In this document: in pieces, positions 18,791-28,487 of the stretch
How positions within the stretch are numbered: the first letter of the stretch is position 1
Layout: each line of letters opens with the position of its first letter
Source: Pseudomonas chlororaphis
Lineage (GTDB): Bacteria; Pseudomonadota; Gammaproteobacteria; Pseudomonadales; Pseudomonadaceae
Length of the DNA: 64,000 nucleotides
Direction of reading: 5' to 3'
NCBI RefSeq assembly: GCF_003731765.1
Contig: NZ_MOAL01000001.1
Span: forward strand, 740,064 to 804,063
The notes under the pieces: generated by a model
The model's input: the letters and a program-made list of their open reading frames with translations, nothing else
What the model was told of the DNA's origin: nothing
The model's database searches: none
Program-made: the position numbers and the translations under genes

Positions 18791-18866
18791 TGACGCCCGC
18801 CCGACGGTCTGCGCGCTTTCTCCATCAGCAGCTATAACTCATTGGTAATCCTTCGGATGTCCAATA

Positions 18867-20486
18867 ATGCCCGCCCCTCGCGAGCCCTCGCGCACTTGGT
18901 TCCATCGCCCCTGGTTATTGGCGACGCTCGCGGCTGTGCTGAGTGCGGGCTTGCTGGTGGTCGGCAGTGGGGGGCTGGCGATGCATCAGGCGCGCCAGCG
19001 CGAAAGCCAGCAAATGAATGCCCAGGGGCAGCGCTTCCTCGAACGCCTTGAGCAGCTGTTCGGCCAACTGCGTGAAGGCTTGGACGAGCTGGAGCGCCAG
19101 CCGCTGCGAGAATGCAGTGGCGAGATGGTGGCGGCCCTGCAACAGGTCAGTTTCAGCTATCGCTTCATTTACGAAGCCGCCTATATCGATGCCACCCAGG
19201 CCTGTTCCAACTGGCCGCGCCAGGACAGCCTGGCGGCGGCGCGAGCCCCGGATATTCGCGGGCCAACCTACAGTTACTGGCTCAACACCTCCACCCAGCC
19301 CAACGAAAACCTGGCGGCCCTGATGCTCGGGCGCGGCAACTTTCGCGTCGCCACCTCCCGCGGCCATTTGACTGACATGGTGGACCTGCCGGCGGGCAGC
19401 AGCTTGATGGTGGTACTCGACCACGGCACCCGGGCCATCCCGGTGCTGGGGCTGGCCCAGGCCTGGCCACCGGCTGATGCCTGGCCGCGAAACGACCACG
19501 AAGCCCTGCAATTGACCCCGACCCAGTTGATCTACCGGATGCCCACCCGCACCCCGGAGTACCAACTGGTGCTGATTACCCCGCGCGCCAGCCTGCAAGC
19601 GGAAATGCTTGATGACTGGTGGTGGCTGTTGCCGGTGAGCCTGGTGTTGTCGCTGTTTATCGGCGGGCTGGTGTATCAGTTGGTGCGCCAGCGCCAGTCA
19701 TTGGGCGCAGAGTTGCAGGGGGCGGTGCGTCGCGGCGAATTGCAGGTCCTGTATCAGCCGATCTTCGACCTCAGCAGCCGTCACTGCGTCGGCGCCGAGG
19801 CCCTGCTGCGCTGGCGGCGGCCGGACGGCACCCTGACCAGCCCCGACCTGTTCATTCCCCTGGCCGAGAACACTGGGCAGATCCGCCAAATCACCGATTT
19901 CGTCCTGCAACGTTTGCTGGAGCAACTGGGGCATCTGCTGCGGGCCAATCCGCAGTTGTACATCTCGGTCAACCTGGCCGCCTGCGATGTCATGGTGCCG
20001 CGCATCGGCCTGGTCATGACTCGCCTGCTGGCCCTGCACAAGGTGGCGGCACGGCAGATCGCCTTCGAGGTGACCGAGCGTGGGCTGATCGACGTGGTGG
20101 TGGCCCGCGACAACTTGCAGGCCCTGAGGGACTTGGGGCATCAGGTGCTGATCGATGATTTCGGCACCGGTTATTGCAGCCTGGCTTACCTGCAAAGCCT
20201 GCCGGTGGATTGCCTGAAGATCGACAAGGCGTTTATCGACGCCCTGGGGCACGATGCAGCCAGCAGTGGCGTGGCGCCGCATATTATCCGCATGGCCCAT
20301 GCCCTGCAGCTCAAGGTGATTGCCGAGGGTATCGAGTACGAGGACCAGGCTCTGCTGTTGAGCAGCGAAGGCGTGAGTTACGGCCAGGGTTGGTTGTTTG
20401 CCCATGCCCTGAGCGCCGTGCAGTTCATCGAGTTGATTACCCGTGGGCGAAGACTGGCGCCCCGGCGCATCGACGACGAAGCCTGA
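18867..20486 (+). CDS. CSS-motif EAL phosphodiesterase, membrane-bound
   Basis: The 539-residue protein has TM1 (about 16-38), a periplasmic domain (40-250), TM2 (about 251-272) and a cytosolic EAL domain. All expected catalytic motifs are present: EALLRW (311-316), SVNLAA, FEVTER, DDFGTG, LKIDK, IAEGIE and the glutamine in YGQGWLF. It should therefore hydrolyse c-di-GMP. The periplasmic domain is CSS-like, with Cys83 (RECSGEM) and Cys113 (QACSNW). The usual Cys-Ser-Ser reads Cys-Ser-Gly here. In CSS phosphodiesterases such a cysteine pair forms a DsbA-dependent disulfide that restrains activity. It converges with kinB, 9 bases from its end. Confidence 0.92.
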   Translation: MPAPREPSRTWFHRPWLLATLAAVLSAGLLVVGSGGLAMHQARQRESQQMNAQGQRFLERLEQLFGQLREGLDELERQPLRECSGEMVAALQQVSFSYRFIYEAAYIDATQACSNWPRQDSLAAARAPDIRGPTYSYWLNTSTQPNENLAALMLGRGNFRVATSRGHLTDMVDLPAGSSLMVVLDHGTRAIPVLGLAQAWPPADAWPRNDHEALQLTPTQLIYRMPTRTPEYQLVLITPRASLQAEMLDDWWWLLPVSLVLSLFIGGLVYQLVRQRQSLGAELQGAVRRGELQVLYQPIFDLSSRHCVGAEALLRWRRPDGTLTSPDLFIPLAENTGQIRQITDFVLQRLLEQLGHLLRANPQLYISVNLAACDVMVPRIGLVMTRLLALHKVAARQIAFEVTERGLIDVVVARDNLQALRDLGHQVLIDDFGTGYCSLAYLQSLPVDCLKIDKAFIDALGHDAASSGVAPHIIRMAHALQLKVIAEGIEYEDQALLLSSEGVSYGQGWLFAHALSAVQFIELITRGRRLAPRRIDDEA

Positions 20487-20495
20487 GCACCCGCC

Positions 20496-22280
20496 CTAAA
20501 GCGGCAGGGCCAGGTAGAACTGGGTGCCTTGCCCAGGCCGCGAATAGACCCCCATGCGCCCGCCGTGCAATTGCACAATCTCCTTGCACAAGGCCAAGCC
20601 CAACCCCGCGCCGCCCTTCTTGCGTCCGACCTGGACAAAGGGTTCGAAAATCCGCCCTTGCTGGCCATAGGCGATGCCTTCACCGTTGTCTTCGACGCTG
20701 ACGATCACCCGTTCTCCGTGACGCCGTGCCTGCAGCTGGATCTGCCCGCCCCGGGGGGTATGGCGCAGGGCATTGTCGATCAGGTTGTCCAGCACCCGTT
20801 CCAACTGGGGCTGGTCGGCGTGCAGGCGTGGCAGCGGTGTTTGCAGGTCCATCAGCAACTCGATGTCCTGCTCACGGGCTTGCTCGCTGAAGCGATCACG
20901 GGCTTGTTGCAGCAGGTCCTCGAGGTCACAGGGGGCCAGCGTGAGTTTTTGCAGGCCGTTCTGATAGCGAGAGAAGTTCAGCAGGTCGTTGATCAGCTGC
21001 ATCAGGCGTTGCATCTCTTCATTGACCGTATTGAGCAGGTCGGCCTCGCGGGACTCCTCGGAAAAGTGCAGGCGCTCTTGCAACAGCCCGAAGGCCATGT
21101 GCATGCCCGTGACGGGGGTACGCAACTCGTGGGAGGCCCGCAGCACGAATTCGCTGCGCACCCGTTCGAAGGCCCGCTGCTCGGTGACATCGTGCAGCAC
21201 CATCACCGCGCCGAGAATATGGCCCTGGGTGTGGCTGACTGGGGTCAGGCTATAAGTCAGCAGGCGTGATTCGCCGTCGACCTCGATACTCAGGTCCTCC
21301 GGGACCCGCTCCAGGCCGCCGCCGCGCAGCACCATTTGCAGTTGTTCATCCAGCTCAGGGCGTTGCAGGGCGCTGCCCAGGCCCTGGCCCAGGCGATCTT
21401 CGTCCCAACCCAACTGGCGTTGGGCTACGGGGTTGAGGTGCTCCAGACGGCCCTGGCGATCGATCATCAGCAAGCCGTCGTCGATGCTGTCGAGCACCGC
21501 TTGCAGGCGTTGTTGACCGGCCAGCAGCTCATCGACATTGGTGGCCTGATGTTGGCGCAGGGCTTCGGCCATGATTCCGAAGCGGCGCGTCAGCAGGTTC
21601 ATTTCCGCTGCCGAGGAAATAGGCAGGGTCACTTCGAAGTTGCCTTGGCCGATGTTATCCGCCGCCTTGGCCAGGGCCTCGATGGGCGCGCCGAAGCGTC
21701 GGGCAATGCCGTGAGCGGTGATAAAGCCGATGATCAGCACCGCCACGCCCACCAGCCCCAGCACCCCCGCCACCAACAACGCACGCTCGTGGGCCTGGCG
21801 CTCCAGCTCATTGATGTTGTCCAGGGCCTGCTTGTGCTCATTGATCAGGCCGCTGCGCAGGGTGTTGAAGCGTGCGGTCAGCTCGTCCTTGGTGCGGCTG
21901 TCGTTGGACTCGACACTGCGTTCGAAGGCGTCGATGAATTCCAGGTAGTCACTGCGGGCCTTCTGGAAGCCACTGTCCACCCGGCTTTGCTGTTCATGGG
22001 CCAGGCCTTGGTCCAGCAACTGCAGGTAGTGCTGTTTGGAGGCGTCCAGGGCCCTGGGGTCGTGGGTGTCGCTGAGCATGATGATCAGGTGGTCGCCCAG
22101 GGACTGGCGCAGCTTGAGACCCAGGTCCAGGGTGATGAAGTTGTCGCGGATCAGCGACTCCTGGGTCTTGGCCATCTGCATCACGCTGACCAGCCCCAGC
22201 AACAGCCCGAGCAGGGCCACGGTGATCAGCGCCGAGATGCTTAAAAACAGTCGCGTGCGCAGCTTCATCGCCAGTTTCAT
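20496..22280 (-). CDS. kinB: KinB, sensor histidine kinase/phosphatase partner of AlgB
   Basis: The 594-residue protein has TM1 (about 11-35), a helical periplasmic sensor (36-167), TM2 (about 168-190), a HAMP linker (ARRFGAPIEALAKAADNIGQGNFEV), a PAS domain (about 255-365) and the kinase core. His384 in RASHELRTP is the phospho-acceptor; N, G1 and G2 boxes are DNLIDNALRHTP, DNGEGI and GAGLGLAL. In P. aeruginosa KinB restrains alginate production and affects virulence through AlgB. It starts 10 bases after the algB stop. The first ATG (22280) has a poor ribosome-binding site and ATG 22268 is an alternative. Confidence 0.94.
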   Translation of the reverse strand: MKLAMKLRTRLFLSISALITVALLGLLLGLVSVMQMAKTQESLIRDNFITLDLGLKLRQSLGDHLIIMLSDTHDPRALDASKQHYLQLLDQGLAHEQQSRVDSGFQKARSDYLEFIDAFERSVESNDSRTKDELTARFNTLRSGLINEHKQALDNINELERQAHERALLVAGVLGLVGVAVLIIGFITAHGIARRFGAPIEALAKAADNIGQGNFEVTLPISSAAEMNLLTRRFGIMAEALRQHQATNVDELLAGQQRLQAVLDSIDDGLLMIDRQGRLEHLNPVAQRQLGWDEDRLGQGLGSALQRPELDEQLQMVLRGGGLERVPEDLSIEVDGESRLLTYSLTPVSHTQGHILGAVMVLHDVTEQRAFERVRSEFVLRASHELRTPVTGMHMAFGLLQERLHFSEESREADLLNTVNEEMQRLMQLINDLLNFSRYQNGLQKLTLAPCDLEDLLQQARDRFSEQAREQDIELLMDLQTPLPRLHADQPQLERVLDNLIDNALRHTPRGGQIQLQARRHGERVIVSVEDNGEGIAYGQQGRIFEPFVQVGRKKGGAGLGLALCKEIVQLHGGRMGVYSRPGQGTQFYLALPL

Positions 22281-22290
22281 CGGGGGGCGC

Positions 22291-23637
<1,347 letters not shown>

Positions 23638-24077
23638 GTCCCAGGCTCCTTTAATGAATAGTCTTCTTTAGTCCCGGAAAAATCGGGCAAGTTGCAATGT
23701 TAATTCTGATTGATTCGCCGGGGCGCCGGTTGGGTATCTGCGCCCGAAATAGCCAATTGTTTGAAATTTTTAGGGTTTCGCCCAGAAGCCCTTGGGACCT
23801 CGCGTGTGGATCAGGCCGTCGAGGCCTCGGCAAAGTTCCCTTTGTTTAAGTTTTGCTCATTCGCAGCGGGCCTGATCGTGCATTTCGCACGGTCAACCAG
23901 GGGCCATCGTGCAGGATGCGTCTCGGGCATGTCTGTCGATAGATACTAAGTTATTGATTTTATTGAGTATTTATCTTCTTTTGAAGCTGGCATGCAGGCT
24001 GCAATAACCCTGTTATCGAGGAGCGCTTTCACCGGCTTCCATAACAACATCACCACCAGTGTGGGAGGAGCTCCAGG
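23638..24077. promoter_or_regulatory. Intergenic region upstream of algB and the small-protein genes
   Basis: These 440 bases hold the divergent promoters of algB (minus) and of the gene at 24078 (plus). A hairpin GATCGTGC-ATTTC-GCACGGTC lies near 23875-23895 and a small repeat ATAAC-CCT-GTTAT at 24004-24016. The part from 23945 to 23990 is AT-rich, as expected of a promoter. No open frame here has a credible start. I could not find a clear sigma-22 or sigma-54 promoter. Confidence 0.4.
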
Positions 24078-24362
24078 ATGAATCGCCAACGTCTTGCCCA
24101 ATTGCGTATTTCCCCACTGCATGTGCAGCAAGGGCTGTTTGCCAGCCTGGCGCTGTTGGTGACGCTGATTGGCGGTCAGCAGTTCGAACGCTGGCAGCAC
24201 GGCCAGCAACTGGTGGAGCGCACTCCGGTGCAGCACGCCACCCAGACCCATTTCAGTTCGGTGAGCAGTCGTCTGGCCGAATCCCAGCCCATGCACATGA
24301 TGGCCGTCGACCAGGCTCAGCCTGTGAACGAGGCGCCCCGTCAGCAGCGTTGGGTGTTCTAG
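24078..24362 (+). CDS. Small single-pass membrane protein, unknown function
   Basis: The 94-residue product has one hydrophobic segment (about 16-35, VQQGLFASLALLVTLIGGQQF), flanked by a basic N-terminus (MNRQRLAQLRIS) and a polar, glutamine-rich C-terminal tail that would face the periplasm. GGAGGAG eight to fourteen bases before the ATG is a strong ribosome-binding site. It lies upstream of, and in the same direction as, the DUF1328 and Ivy genes. I do not recognise a named family. Confidence 0.7.
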   Translation: MNRQRLAQLRISPLHVQQGLFASLALLVTLIGGQQFERWQHGQQLVERTPVQHATQTHFSSVSSRLAESQPMHMMAVDQAQPVNEAPRQQRWVF

Positions 24363-24457
24363 GCACCAAGGCTCGGCGCGCCGTACTTAGGCGTTGCGGG
24401 GTCGCAGCACAGTAACAAACGAGCAGCACCACCCAAAAAAGAGTAAGGAGAATCACC

Positions 24458-24622
24458 ATGTTGAGCTGGGCAATCACATTCCTGATCATTGCCATTGTCG
24501 CTGCCGTATTGGGCTTCGGTGGTATCGCGGGCACCGCCACGGGTATCGCCAAGATTCTTTTTGTAGTGTTCCTGGTGATGTTCATCGCTTCGTTCTTCTT
24601 TGGCCGTCGTGGCCGAGGCTGA
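24458..24622 (+). CDS. DUF1328 small membrane protein
   Basis: The 54-residue protein starts [22 protein letters not shown], continues with a second hydrophobic helix ([23 protein letters not shown]) and ends in a basic tail, RRGRG. This two-helix glycine-rich pattern defines the DUF1328/YtjA family of inner-membrane microproteins, often induced by envelope stress. The ribosome-binding site TAAGGAG lies seven bases upstream. The stop is two bases before the start of the Ivy gene, so the two form an operon. Confidence 0.92.
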   Translation: MLSWAITFLIIAIVAAVLGFGGIAGTATGIAKILFVVFLVMFIASFFFGRRGRG

Positions 24623-24624
24623 CC

Positions 24625-25092
24625 ATGAGCGTTTTGTTGAAGACATTGGCGGCCACGCTGTTGCTCGGTACGAGCGCTGCAGCGCTGGCGGCCAATGATG
24701 GCCAGGCGCGGGTCAACGAGCTGCTCAGCTCCGACCCGCAGTTCCGTGAAACCTGGCAAGGGGTTGTGCACAAGGAAGAGCGCTTGCCTGAATGGGTGAT
24801 GAACCTGTCGGGCGATGCTCAGCAACAGATGAACGCCGTGGCCGAAGACGGTGACCAGTACCTGGTGGGCCCGCTCTGCGAAACCGCGCAGACCTGCTCC
24901 AGCCAGCGGCTGATCGTCGCCTTCAGCTTCGACAAGCAACATGCCTACGCAATGCTGGTGGATGTGCCGGCGGCCCTGCCTGCCGACAAGTCGCCCACGC
25001 GCCACGCCGATTACCGATTCCTCGGTAAGCCGGATGAGGGCATGCAGGCACTGTTGAAAGAACAGCTGAAGAAAGACCCGAACTGGTACTGA
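24625..25092 (+). CDS. Ivy-like inhibitor of vertebrate (C-type) lysozyme
   Basis: The 155-residue secreted protein has a signal peptide (MSVLLKTLAATLLLGTSAAALAAND). Features matching the Ivy family are the central acidic region, paired cysteines in PLCETAQTCSSQRLIVAFSFD, and the C-terminal LGKPDEGMQALLKEQLKKDPNWY. The inhibitory loop in E. coli Ivy (CKPHDC) is CETAQTC here, so inhibition of C-type lysozyme is less certain. The family protects peptidoglycan and may restrain the cell's own lytic transglycosylases. The locus matches what I recall as PA5481-PA5482. Confidence 0.85.
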   Translation: MSVLLKTLAATLLLGTSAAALAANDGQARVNELLSSDPQFRETWQGVVHKEERLPEWVMNLSGDAQQQMNAVAEDGDQYLVGPLCETAQTCSSQRLIVAFSFDKQHAYAMLVDVPAALPADKSPTRHADYRFLGKPDEGMQALLKEQLKKDPNWY

Positions 25093-25792
25093 GTTCGCGA
25101 TTTCGACCATAGAAGGAGGGGCCGCCCTGGCCACTTCGACTGTTGCACCACCCGATGAAGGTGCGTGCATGACCAAGGGGCCGGGATGTTCTGATCGATG
25201 CGAGATCGGAGTGACCTAGGGGTACAGGGAGTGCCTCCGCAAGGGCCGGGTCAGGAGAAAAGCTGCGGCGCAGGCTCCCAGGTCATGAATGGCCTGACGA
25301 GCTTGCGGCGTGCTTGAAAAGCCCCCTTCGTTTATAGCGACCCTTGTGGTCGATCACCTGCGCTTCCCGCCTCCGGGTCTGCCCCACAGACCGTATATCG
25401 AGAAACTTCTCAAGAAAGCGTGTCGAACTATCCGGCGAATAGCTAGGACATTTCTGCGCTTTCAGAGGCCATTTCGGACGTTCCCCAAAACCCCTGCATG
25501 CCGCTTGAAATGGCCGTTTCACGGCATTTACGTCTGCCGAAATGTCACATTCGAACCGGTTGGGACGACCGTTTTGTTTATGAAAACTCATGCCGATTCG
25601 GCATAGGGTAGGCGTTTACGGCATTAGACGCGCCTCCCTTGCATCGGAATAGTTGCGCCTTTTTTCGCCCGCAGAGAGCTGTAAATGCTCGCTCGGGATG
25701 ACCTTATACGGGGGCCGATGCACAAACTTTTCCGCCATTGAGCGTTCCAGTTCGCGCATCAGCCCGAGTCCAACGCAAGTAAGGGTAATGAT
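25093..25792. other. 700-base gene-free region upstream of gltP
   Basis: I find no credible coding frame on either strand. The first 230 bases are GC-rich with several possible stems (for example GGAG-TG-CCTCC near 25230) and purine-rich GGA motifs. The remainder is more AT-rich and holds an odd 15-base palindrome ATGCCGA-T-TCGGCAT (25590-25604). Related GGCATT/TTTACGGCATT words flank it (about 25535 and 25615). The gltP promoter and leader must lie in the right part. A non-coding RNA in the left part is possible but unproven. Confidence 0.4.
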
Positions 25793-27124
25793 ATGAAGAA
25801 GGCAAAACTAAGCCTCGCCTGGCAGATCCTCATCGGTCTGGTGCTGGGGATTGCAATTGGAGCGCTGCTTAACCACTTCAGTGCCGAGAAGGCCTGGTGG
25901 ATCAGCAACGTGTTGCAACCGGCGGGCGATATCTTTATCCGCTTGATCAAGATGATCGTGATCCCGATCGTCATCTCCTCCCTGATCGTCGGCATTGCCG
26001 GTGTGGGCGACGCCAAGAAACTCGGGCGCATTGGCCTGAAGACCATCATCTACTTCGAGATCGTCACCACCATCGCGATCGTTGTCGGTCTCTTGCTGGC
26101 CAACGTGTTCCACCCGGGCGCCGGCATCGACATGAGCACCCTGGGTACCGTGGACATCTCCAAGTACCAGGCCACCGCGGCTGAAGTGCAGCATGAACAC
26201 GCCTTCATCCAGACCATCCTCAACCTGATCCCATCGAACATCTTCGCGGCCATGGCCCGCGGCGAAATGCTGCCGATCATCTTCTTCTCGGTACTGTTCG
26301 GTCTCGGTCTGTCGAGCCTGCAGTCGGACCTGCGCGAGCCGCTGGTGAAGATGTTCCAGGGCGTCTCGGAAAGCATGTTCAAAGTCACCCACATGATCAT
26401 GAACTACGCCCCGATCGGTGTATTCGCCCTGATCGCGGTGACCGTGGCCAACTTCGGCTTCGCCTCCCTGCTGCCCCTGGCCAAGCTGGTGATCCTGGTT
26501 TACGTGGCCATCGCCTTCTTTGCCTTCGTGATCCTCGGCCTGATCGCCCGCCTGTTCGGCTTCTCGGTGATCAAGCTGATGCGCATCTTCAAGGATGAGC
26601 TGGTGCTCGCCTACTCCACCGCCAGTTCGGAAACCGTGCTGCCGCGTGTGATCGAGAAGATGGAAGCCTACGGCGCGCCAAAAGCCATCTGCAGCTTCGT
26701 GGTGCCGACCGGCTACTCGTTCAACCTTGACGGCTCGACCCTGTACCAGAGCATCGCGGCAATCTTCATTGCCCAGCTGTACGGCATCGACCTGTCCATC
26801 AGCCAGCAACTGCTGCTGGTGCTGACCCTGATGGTCACCTCCAAAGGCATCGCCGGCGTACCGGGCGTGTCCTTCGTGGTGCTGCTGGCGACCCTGGGCA
26901 GCGTGGGCATTCCACTGGAAGGCCTGGCGTTCATCGCGGGTGTCGACCGCGTGATGGACATGGCGCGTACCGCTCTGAACGTGATCGGCAACGCCCTGGC
27001 AGTACTGGTCATCTCCCGTTGGGAAGGCATGTACGACGATGCCAAGGGCCAGCGCTACTGGAACTCCCTGCCGCACTGGCGCAGCAAGGAAAAGCTTCCG
27101 GCTGGTGAAATCAGCCAAGGCTGA
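25793..27124 (+). CDS. gltP: GltP, proton/glutamate-aspartate symporter
   Basis: The 443-residue inner-membrane protein belongs to the DAACS (SLC1) family. It shows the transport-core motifs: helical hairpin 1 in STASSETVLPR, the NLDG motif in GYSFNLDGSTLYQS and hairpin 2 MVTSKGIAGVPGVSFVVL, with the substrate-binding region DRVMDMARTALNVIGN. It imports acidic amino acids or C4-dicarboxylates with cations. GltP and DctA cannot be separated with certainty by motif; gene order favours GltP. A terminator follows the stop. Confidence 0.92.
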   Translation: MKKAKLSLAWQILIGLVLGIAIGALLNHFSAEKAWWISNVLQPAGDIFIRLIKMIVIPIVISSLIVGIAGVGDAKKLGRIGLKTIIYFEIVTTIAIVVGLLLANVFHPGAGIDMSTLGTVDISKYQATAAEVQHEHAFIQTILNLIPSNIFAAMARGEMLPIIFFSVLFGLGLSSLQSDLREPLVKMFQGVSESMFKVTHMIMNYAPIGVFALIAVTVANFGFASLLPLAKLVILVYVAIAFFAFVILGLIARLFGFSVIKLMRIFKDELVLAYSTASSETVLPRVIEKMEAYGAPKAICSFVVPTGYSFNLDGSTLYQSIAAIFIAQLYGIDLSISQQLLLVLTLMVTSKGIAGVPGVSFVVLLATLGSVGIPLEGLAFIAGVDRVMDMARTALNVIGNALAVLVISRWEGMYDDAKGQRYWNSLPHWRSKEKLPAGEISQG

Positions 27125-27139
27125 GGCAATGACCTCTGA

Positions 27140-27170
27140 CAAACCCCGGTTAATCCGGGGTTTGTCGTTT
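27140..27170 (+). terminator. Intrinsic terminator of gltP
   Basis: CAAACCCCGG-TTAAT-CCGGGGTTTG is a perfect ten-pair stem starting 16 bases after the stop codon, followed by a T-rich tract (TCGTTT). Confidence 0.9.
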
Positions 27171-27217
27171 CTGCGGGCCCCGCTATCATTCGGCCCTTAT
27201 TCTGGGGGGATTCTCTG

Positions 27218-28447
27218 ATGCTCAACGGCCTGTGGCTCGGCTTCTTCATCGTGGCAATGGTTTCGGCCCTGGCCCAGTGGCTGGTGGGCGGCAACGCGGG
27301 CATCTTCGCGGCGATGGTGGAGAGCATCTTCGCCATGGCCAAACTGTCGGTGGAAGTCATGGTGCTGCTGTTCGGCACCTTGACCCTGTGGCTGGGGTTT
27401 CTGCGGATCGCGGAGAAGGCCGGGATCGTCGACTGGCTGGCCAAGGTCCTGGGCCCGCTGTTTGCCCGGCTGATGCCGGAAGTGCCACCGGGCCACCCCG
27501 CTCTTGGCCTGATCACCCTGAACTTCGCCGCCAACGGCCTGGGCCTGGACAACGCCGCCACCCCCATCGGCCTCAAGGCCATGCGCGCGTTGCAGGAGCT
27601 CAACCCCAGCGCCACCACGGCGAGCAATGCGCAGATCCTGTTCCTGGTGCTAAACGCGTCGTCCCTGACCCTGCTGCCCGTGACCATCTTTATGTACCGC
27701 GCCCAGCAAGGCGCCGCTGACCCGACCCTGGTGTTCCTGCCGATCCTCCTGGCCACCAGCGCCTCGACCCTGGTGGGTTTGCTGTCGGTGGCGGTCATGC
27801 AGCGTCTGCGCCTCTGGGATCCGGTGGTGCTGGCCTATCTGATTCCCGGCGCCCTGGCCCTGGGGGCCTTTATGGCGCTGCTCGCGACGATGTCGGCGGC
27901 AGCCCTGGCGTCACTGTCTTCCATTCTCGGCAACCTGACCCTTTTCGGCCTGATCATGCTGTTCCTGGTGATTGGTGCGCTGCGCAAGGTCAAGGTCTAC
28001 GAGGCCTTTGTCGAAGGGGCGAAAGAAGGCTTCGACGTCGCCAAGAGCCTGCTGCCCTACCTGGTGGCCATGCTCTGCGCGATTGGCGTGTTGCGGGCGT
28101 CCGGGGCGCTGGACTTCGGCCTGGACGGCATTCGCCATCTGGTGGAGTGGGCCGGCTGGGATACCCGCTTCGTCGACGCCCTGCCCACCGCGCTGGTCAA
28201 GCCGTTCTCCGGCAGCGCGGCGCGGGCGATGTTGATTGAAACCATGAAAACCCAGGGCGTGGACAGTTTCCCGGCCCTGGCGGCGGCGACCATCCAGGGC
28301 AGCACCGAAACCACCTTCTATGTGTTGGCGGTGTATTTCGGTGCGGTGGGCATCCAGCGCGTGCGGCACGCCGTGGGCTGTGCACTGCTGGCGGAGTTCG
28401 CCGGTGTGGTGGCAGCGATTGCTGTTTGCTATTGGTTTTTCGGTTGA
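27218..28447 (+). CDS. SpmA/SpmB-like nucleoside-recognition (Gate) domain membrane protein
   Basis: The 409-residue polytopic protein carries two Gate-type domains in one chain. The first half has LGLITLNFAANGLGLDNAATPIG and the second has VKPFSGSAARAMLIETMK. In Bacillus these correspond to separate proteins, SpmA and SpmB, so this is the fused form common in Gram-negatives. About ten hydrophobic segments are visible. The transported substrate, if any, is unknown; the spore-maturation name is historical. GGGGGA precedes the ATG. Confidence 0.85.
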   Translation: MLNGLWLGFFIVAMVSALAQWLVGGNAGIFAAMVESIFAMAKLSVEVMVLLFGTLTLWLGFLRIAEKAGIVDWLAKVLGPLFARLMPEVPPGHPALGLITLNFAANGLGLDNAATPIGLKAMRALQELNPSATTASNAQILFLVLNASSLTLLPVTIFMYRAQQGAADPTLVFLPILLATSASTLVGLLSVAVMQRLRLWDPVVLAYLIPGALALGAFMALLATMSAAALASLSSILGNLTLFGLIMLFLVIGALRKVKVYEAFVEGAKEGFDVAKSLLPYLVAMLCAIGVLRASGALDFGLDGIRHLVEWAGWDTRFVDALPTALVKPFSGSAARAMLIETMKTQGVDSFPALAAATIQGSTETTFYVLAVYFGAVGIQRVRHAVGCALLAEFAGVVAAIAVCYWFFG

Positions 28448-28452
28448 GCTGA

Positions 28453-28474
28453 TTCGCCGGCAAGCCGGCTCCTT
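28453..28474. repeat. Single REP-like palindrome
   Basis: The sequence TTCGCCGGCAAGCCGGCTCC carries the GCCGGC-AA-GCCGGC core of a second REP type in fluorescent pseudomonads. It lies between the convergent ends of the Gate-domain gene and the lipoprotein gene. Only one copy is present here. Confidence 0.7.
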
Positions 28475-28487
28475 CAGTGGGCTGGCT

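Noticed and set aside
25100..25320. RsmX/Y/Z-like RNA suggested by repeated GGA motifs
   Set aside because: The GGA motifs are not clearly in hairpin loops, no terminator follows at the expected distance, and the position does not match known rsm loci. Kept only as an unexplained gene-free region.
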